A stretch of 64,000 nt of DNA from DATBGO01 sp963840095 (lineage in GTDB: Bacteria > Actinomycetota > Actinomycetes > Streptosporangiales > Streptosporangiaceae): the NCBI GenBank assembly GCA_963840095.1, contig CAWIXN010000004.1, positions 62,001 to 126,000 on the forward strand, in the 5' to 3' direction. A program made the position numbers and the translations under genes. Shown here piece by piece: positions 60,395 to 64,000 of this stretch. Within the stretch, counting starts at the first letter, position 1. Each line of letters starts with the position of its first letter. Under the pieces are notes generated by a model. It made no database searches. It was not told the origin of the DNA and saw only the letters and a list, made by a program, of their open reading frames with translations.

Positions 60395-60530
60395 CAGGCG
60401 ACCGTATTTCTCAAGCTAGGCGAGACCCTTCACTAGGCGTCACTAGGTGGCTTTCCTACCCGTCGCTGCAGTCACTCAGCTACCCAGTCACTCAGCTACC
60501 CCAATCACCGGGCGGCGTCCCGGCTCGGAG

Positions 60531-61895
60531 TCAGGCCAGGGTCAGCCCGGCGGCCTCAGCGTTGCCGAAATCGTCATCGATGCTGACCGCGGTGCGGCCC
60601 CGCGCGGCGAGCATGGAGGCGGCCACCATGGCACGGTAGCCGGACTGGCAGTGCACCCAGACCTCACCATGAGGTACCTCGGCGAGGCGATCGGGCAGCT
60701 CATGGAAGGGTATATGCAGCGCCCCGGCGATATGGCCCTGCGTCCACTCCAGCCGCCGGCGGACGTCGAGCACAGCCGGGCAGCCGCTGCCCGGGGCCGC
60801 GTCGAGGACAGCCGCGAGGTCGCCGAACTTAGCCAGCCGCAGGTGGGCGAGCGGCCGGCGGCCGGCCCACTCCGGCACCCCTCCGGTGGCGGCCGCGGTC
60901 GGCCGGTCGATCCCGATCCTGGCCAGTTCCCGCTGCGCGTCGGCGACCTGCTCCGGTGTCTCGCCCAGCAACGTCACCGGCTTGTTCCACGGGATCACCC
61001 AGCCCAGGTAGGTGGCGAAGCTGCCGTGCAGCGGGAAGCTGAACGAGCCAGGCACGAAGCCAGCCGCGAAGGCGACCCGGTCCCGCAGGTCGACCACCCA
61101 CTCGCCGGCCTGGATGCGGCGGCGGACCTCGGCGGCGTCGGCCCGCCGCGGCGGGGCCAGGTCCGCCCCGCTGGGCCCGGCGATGTTGGCCGCACCCATA
61201 TGGGCGTAGTACGCGGGCCAGGCGTCCAGGCCAGCGATCAGGTTCTCGACATAGGCCTGCTCGTCGAGGGTGAGTACCGGATTGGACAGTTTTTCCGTGC
61301 CGATCGTCGACGACCGGGCCTGCGACTGGGTGGCGGCACAGAAGCTGCCGAACCCGTGCGTTGGGAAGACCTGCGCTGAGTCGGGCAGTTCGCGGGCCAG
61401 CCGCCGGGCAGAGGCGTACTGCGCGCGGGCCAGCGCCGCGGTGTTGGCCGGACCCAGCAGATCCGGCCGGCCGGTCGAGCCGTAGAGCAGCGAGCCGCCG
61501 GTGAAGACCCCGATGACCTCGCCACCCGCCTCGAGCACATAGGACAGGTGGGTGAAGGTATGACCGGGCGTGGCCAGCACCCGCAGCCGCATGCTGGCGC
61601 CGACCGCCACGCTGTCGCCGTCCCGGACCGGGGTGCGGGCGAACCCGACCGGGTCGGCCGCGTTGACGAGATAGCCCGCGCCGGTCGCGCGGGTGAGGGC
61701 CAGGCCGCCGGTGATGTAGTCGTTATGCATGTGCGTCTCGGCCACGTGGGTGATGCGCAGGCCGCGGTCCGCGGCCACTGCGCCGATCCGGTCGATGTCC
61801 CGCTGGGGGTCGATGACCAGGGCCACCTCCCCGTCGTGGGCGAGGTAGCTGCGGTCGCCCAGAGTCGGCGTATCGACGGGAAGCACTTCGACCAT
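60531..61895 (-). CDS. Persulfide dioxygenase (MBL fold) with tandem rhodanese domains
   Basis: A 454-residue fusion. Residues 1-240 are an ETHE1/BlaRV-type MBL dioxygenase: HVAETHMHNDYITGG (metal His-x-His-x-Asp), VLATPGHTFTHLSYVL and VFPTHGFGSFC. Two rhodanese domains follow: the first (about 265-345) lacks the active Cys (VTLLGETPEQ), the second (about 370-450) keeps it in VWVHCQSGYRAM. Such proteins (CstB type) turn thiol persulfides and thiosulfate into sulfite. GAGAGGGA precedes the ATG. It begins the minus-strand set that includes the FeS-NrfD and Mo-enzyme genes and faces the GntR gene. Confidence 0.93.
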   Translation of the reverse strand: MVEVLPVDTPTLGDRSYLAHDGEVALVIDPQRDIDRIGAVAADRGLRITHVAETHMHNDYITGGLALTRATGAGYLVNAADPVGFARTPVRDGDSVAVGASMRLRVLATPGHTFTHLSYVLEAGGEVIGVFTGGSLLYGSTGRPDLLGPANTAALARAQYASARRLARELPDSAQVFPTHGFGSFCAATQSQARSSTIGTEKLSNPVLTLDEQAYVENLIAGLDAWPAYYAHMGAANIAGPSGADLAPPRRADAAEVRRRIQAGEWVVDLRDRVAFAAGFVPGSFSFPLHGSFATYLGWVIPWNKPVTLLGETPEQVADAQRELARIGIDRPTAAATGGVPEWAGRRPLAHLRLAKFGDLAAVLDAAPGSGCPAVLDVRRRLEWTQGHIAGALHIPFHELPDRLAEVPHGEVWVHCQSGYRAMVAASMLAARGRTAVSIDDDFGNAEAAGLTLA

Positions 61896-61940
61896 GATCG
61901 CGGTCCCTCTCGCCGTTGATGAGCCTGCCGGTTCGTCAAA

Positions 61941-61958
61941 TGTACGATCATTCGTACA
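61941..61958. promoter_or_regulatory. 18-bp palindrome, probable GntR operator
   Basis: TGTACGA TCAT TCGTACA, perfect arms of 7 bp around 4 bases, placed between the divergent dioxygenase and GntR genes. The TGTAC/GTACA form suits a GntR dimer. It is 46 nt from the dioxygenase start and 52 nt from the GntR start. Confidence 0.75.
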
Positions 61959-62009
61959 AGGCTCTCAAGGCCGGGGGGTCTACTGGGCCGTTTGCCATAG
62001 CGAGGTCTG

Positions 62010-62849
62010 ATGGCTGGACAGGGCGCCGTCCCGCGGACGGCGGGGCCATGGCAGCTGGACCGCCGCGGCGCACTGCCGCTGTGGGCACAGCTGCTGGCCG
62101 ACCTGCGCCGGCGACTGGCTGCTGGCGCGTTCGTCGAACAGTTCCCCGGGGAGCTCGCGCTGGCCGCCGAGTACGAGGTCAGCAGGCAAACCGTCCGCGC
62201 GGCGCTGCGGGAACTCAGGGCGGACGGCGTCGTGGTGGCCGAGCGCGGCCGCCGTCCACGGCTCGCCGTCCAGACCGCGATCACGCAGCCGCTCGGTGCC
62301 CTTTACTCGCTGTTCGCCTCGGTGGAAGCGGCGGGCCTGCGCCAGACCAGCGTCGTCCGGTCCCGTGACATCAGGACCGAGGCGGTGATCGCAGACCGGC
62401 TCGGCCTGGCCGCGTCCACACCGCTGTTCCGCCTTGAGCGGCTGCGCCTGGCGGGGCAGGAGCCGCTGGCCCTCGACACGGTCTGGCTGCCCGCCGACAT
62501 CGCCGCGCCCCTGGCCGGGGCCGACTTCACCCACACGGCGCTCTACGACGAGCTCGCGGCCCGCGCGGGCCTTCGGCTGGATGGCGGCCAAGAGCACATC
62601 CGCTCCGTCGTGCCGACTCCGGCCGACCGGCACCTGCTGCAGATTCCGGCCGCGGCCGGGGCGCTGGCGATCGACCGGCTCGGCTTCGCAGGTGGCCGGT
62701 CCGTCGAATGGCGGCACACCCTGATCAGGGGCGACCGGTTCTCGCTGCTCGCCGAGTTCTCTCCGCGAACTGGCTACCAGCTCACCATGGGCAGCATGTA
62801 CCCATCGGCCGTGACGTCTCCCGCGGTGCCGTCGGCGGGGCCGCCCTGA
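62010..62849 (+). CDS. GntR-family regulator with UTRA effector domain
   Basis: A 279-residue repressor-type protein. N-terminal winged HTH: LPLWAQLLADLRRRLAAGAF, ELALAAEYEVSRQTVRAALRELRADGVV. C-terminal UTRA domain: SRDIRTEAVIADRLGLAAST, LFRLERLRLAGQEPLALDTVWLP, IRSVVPTPADRHLLQIPAAAGALAIDRLG (in parts) and EWRHTLIRGDRFSL. It is divergent from the sulfur gene set and probably controls it through the palindrome at 61941. The effector is unknown. Confidence 0.9.
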   Translation: MAGQGAVPRTAGPWQLDRRGALPLWAQLLADLRRRLAAGAFVEQFPGELALAAEYEVSRQTVRAALRELRADGVVVAERGRRPRLAVQTAITQPLGALYSLFASVEAAGLRQTSVVRSRDIRTEAVIADRLGLAASTPLFRLERLRLAGQEPLALDTVWLPADIAAPLAGADFTHTALYDELAARAGLRLDGGQEHIRSVVPTPADRHLLQIPAAAGALAIDRLGFAGGRSVEWRHTLIRGDRFSLLAEFSPRTGYQLTMGSMYPSAVTSPAVPSAGPP

Positions 62850-62969
62850 CGCCTCCCGCAGCGCGACCGGCGGCGCCCTCCGCAACGGCCGCCGGTGTGC
62901 TGGCCGGGCCCGGCGGGAGGGCTGGGTCACCGGCGGGAGGGCTGGGTCAAGGGTGAGGTGGCGCGGCGG

Positions 62970-63284
62970 TCAGGGCCGGAACCCGCTGGACTTGGGTCCG
63001 AGGAAGGTGATCACCAGCGCGGCGATGGACACGCCGGTGACAGCTACTGCGATCAGCAGCAGGTGCCGGGCCCGGGCCCGTCCCGCGCCCGGCGCGCTGG
63101 TCAGCCGGCCGAGTCCCCAGATCAGGGCGCTGAGGAGCAGAACCGGGATGCCTGCGTACGGGCGGTTCTTGAGTATCACGCCGCCCAGCGCGGCGAACGA
63201 GATCGCCGTCCGGGTCCAGGCCAGCTCGGTCCGGTCCCGCGCCAGCCCGGGATCGGCGTCCTCGATGTCGTCCGGTGGCGTCAT
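62970..63284 (-). CDS. DUF202 membrane protein, second of a pair
   Basis: A 104-residue protein with the DUF202 start GLARDRTELAWTRTAISFAALGGV and three membrane helices (ISFAALGGVIL, GIPVLLLSALIWGLG, LLLIAVAVTGVSIAALVI). Its ATG overlaps the stop of the upstream DUF202 gene (ATGA). Function unknown; the pair is common in actinobacteria. Confidence 0.88.
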   Translation of the reverse strand: MTPPDDIEDADPGLARDRTELAWTRTAISFAALGGVILKNRPYAGIPVLLLSALIWGLGRLTSAPGAGRARARHLLLIAVAVTGVSIAALVITFLGPKSSGFRP

Positions 63285-63697
63285 GAGTGCGTGCTCACCC
63301 CCGACAGCACGGCCATTGCCGCCGCGATCAACCCGACCACCGCGACCGTCACGGCCAGGATCGCGGGCAGGCGGGAGCGGCGCACCGGCTCTCCCCGGCG
63401 CAGCGCGCGCTGGTTGCCGTTCCATTCCAGGTAGCTGACCACGGCGACGGCCGAGCCAAGGAGGATCAGCGGCGTTCCGATGACATGCCGACCCCAGGGG
63501 ACGCCGGGGAAGGGCGGCAGCAGTTGCACGATCGCCAGCCCGGCGGCTACCAGGGCGAGCGCGGTGCGGCTCCAGGCCAGGAAAGTCCGCTCGTTGGCGA
63601 AGGTGAACCGGGCGTCAGGCTCGGTGCCATCCGCAGCTTCCGGTGCCCTGGCCGCGTCCTCGCTGCTGCTGTCCGTCTTCCCTCCCCCGGCGGTCAC
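63281..63697 (-). CDS. DUF202/YidH-family membrane protein, first of a pair
   Basis: About 138 residues. After a short polar N-terminus comes FTFANERTFLAWSRTALALVAAGLAIVQL, the YidH/DUF202 signature, then two more helices (VIGTPLILLGSAVAVVSYLEW, PAILAVTVAVVGLIAAAMAV). The start is uncertain; GTG 63697 is used because the open frame upstream is Pro/Arg-rich and overlaps the regulatory region of the next gene. Coupled to the following DUF202 gene. Confidence 0.82.
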   Translation of the reverse strand: MTAGGGKTDSSSEDAARAPEAADGTEPDARFTFANERTFLAWSRTALALVAAGLAIVQLLPPFPGVPWGRHVIGTPLILLGSAVAVVSYLEWNGNQRALRRGEPVRRSRLPAILAVTVAVVGLIAAAMAVLSGVSTHS

Positions 63698-63879
63698 GAT
63701 GATTCCGGCCGCGGTGATCCGGCCGGCCGTGGCTGAGCAGGCAGGGGGGGCTGGCCACGTTGCCACGATCGTATGCGGCTGATGCGCGCCCGGGGAGGCC
63801 GCCCGGGATCCCGGCCCGGCCCTGACGCCAGCGTCCGAGCGGGGCCGCCCCGGGAATGGCAGAGCCAGGCTCATGGTTA

Positions 63880-63895
63880 ATACCCCGGTAGGTAT
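63880..63895. promoter_or_regulatory. CsoR/CstR-like palindrome upstream of thioredoxin
   Basis: ATACCCCGGTAGGTAT has ATACC/GGTAT arms, the style of operators of CsoR-family metal or persulfide sensors (CstR). It lies 35 nt before the thioredoxin ATG. No such regulator is encoded in the window. Confidence 0.5.
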
Positions 63896-63930
63896 CATGC
63901 TGATGCCCAGCTGGACGAGGAGGTCTTGCC

Positions 63931-64000
63931 ATGGCGACGGTCGAGCTGACGTCGGAGAACTTCGATGCGTTGACCGGCGGCGACGGGCTGGTCCTGATCG
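63931..64000 (+). CDS. Thioredoxin family protein (3' partial)
   Basis: Only 23 residues are visible: MATVELTSENFDALTGGDGL and on, which is the usual start of a small thioredoxin; the CxxC site lies beyond the window. GAGGAGG stands at the right distance from the ATG. Confidence 0.75.
   Translation, partial: MATVELTSENFDALTGGDGLVLI

Overview
The window is about 70% GC, dense and strongly GC3-biased, and it looks like the chromosome of a high-GC actinobacterium. The conserved block pncB / clpS / DUF2017 / mec / cysO / cysM / MBL / rph / rdgB matches the order known from mycobacteria and streptomycetes. Other support comes from lexA divergent from a LysM division gene followed by nrdR-nrdJ, a mycothiol-type DinB/maleylpyruvate-isomerase protein, DUF397 and DUF3039 proteins, and many start codons 6-8 nt behind a TANNNT hexamer (leaderless mRNAs). 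The genus cannot be fixed from this stretch; Streptosporangiales-like is a guess.

Layout. 1-7 kb: the end of meaB, a DUF2127 protein, a degenerate ABC-type ATPase, an ECF sigma factor with a membrane-anchored beta-propeller partner, and an acyl-CoA mutase large subunit of isobutyryl-CoA-mutase type behind a perfect 26-bp palindrome. 7-20 kb: housekeeping genes (CPBP protease, thioredoxin-TPR chaperone, MarR, YqgE, pncA, pncB, clpS, the Mec/CysO/CysM cysteine route, thioesterase, MBL enzyme, epimerase, rph, rdgB). 20-25 kb: lipoprotein, Bcp, an unusual tRNA with anticodon UAG but a short variable loop, a UvrA-like protein, a VOC protein and a PIN remnant. 25-36 kb: secreted S53 peptidase and phosphoesterase, HAD, gcvT/gcvH, pterin dehydratase, cytochrome P450. 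36.6-42.8 kb: an enediyne-type (PksE-like) iterative PKS in which every catalytic motif I can locate is altered, and whose reading frame breaks once inside the AT remnant. 43-53 kb: leuS behind a Leu-codon leader-peptide attenuator, lexA, a LysM division protein, nrdR, and nrdJ carrying two inteins. 53-64 kb: a sulfur/redox island (TorD-like chaperone, molybdopterin oxidoreductase, fused ferredoxin-NrfD protein, persulfide dioxygenase-rhodanese fusion) divergent from a GntR regulator, then two DUF202 proteins and the start of a thioredoxin gene behind a CsoR/CstR-like palindrome.

How parts work together. Mec, CysO and CysM form a protein-bound cysteine synthesis route; the CysO here ends in two residues beyond the diglycine, so it probably needs trimming. 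The 55-62 kb genes fit a chain in which thiol persulfides are oxidised to sulfite, which a cytoplasmic Soe-like Mo enzyme oxidises further, passing electrons to quinone through the FeS-NrfD fusion. LexA, LysM, NrdR and NrdJ link DNA damage, division arrest and dNTP supply.

Caution: four apparent single-base frameshifts (rdgB, the PKS, and two in the torD-like gene) all lie in G/C-rich runs and may be assembly errors.
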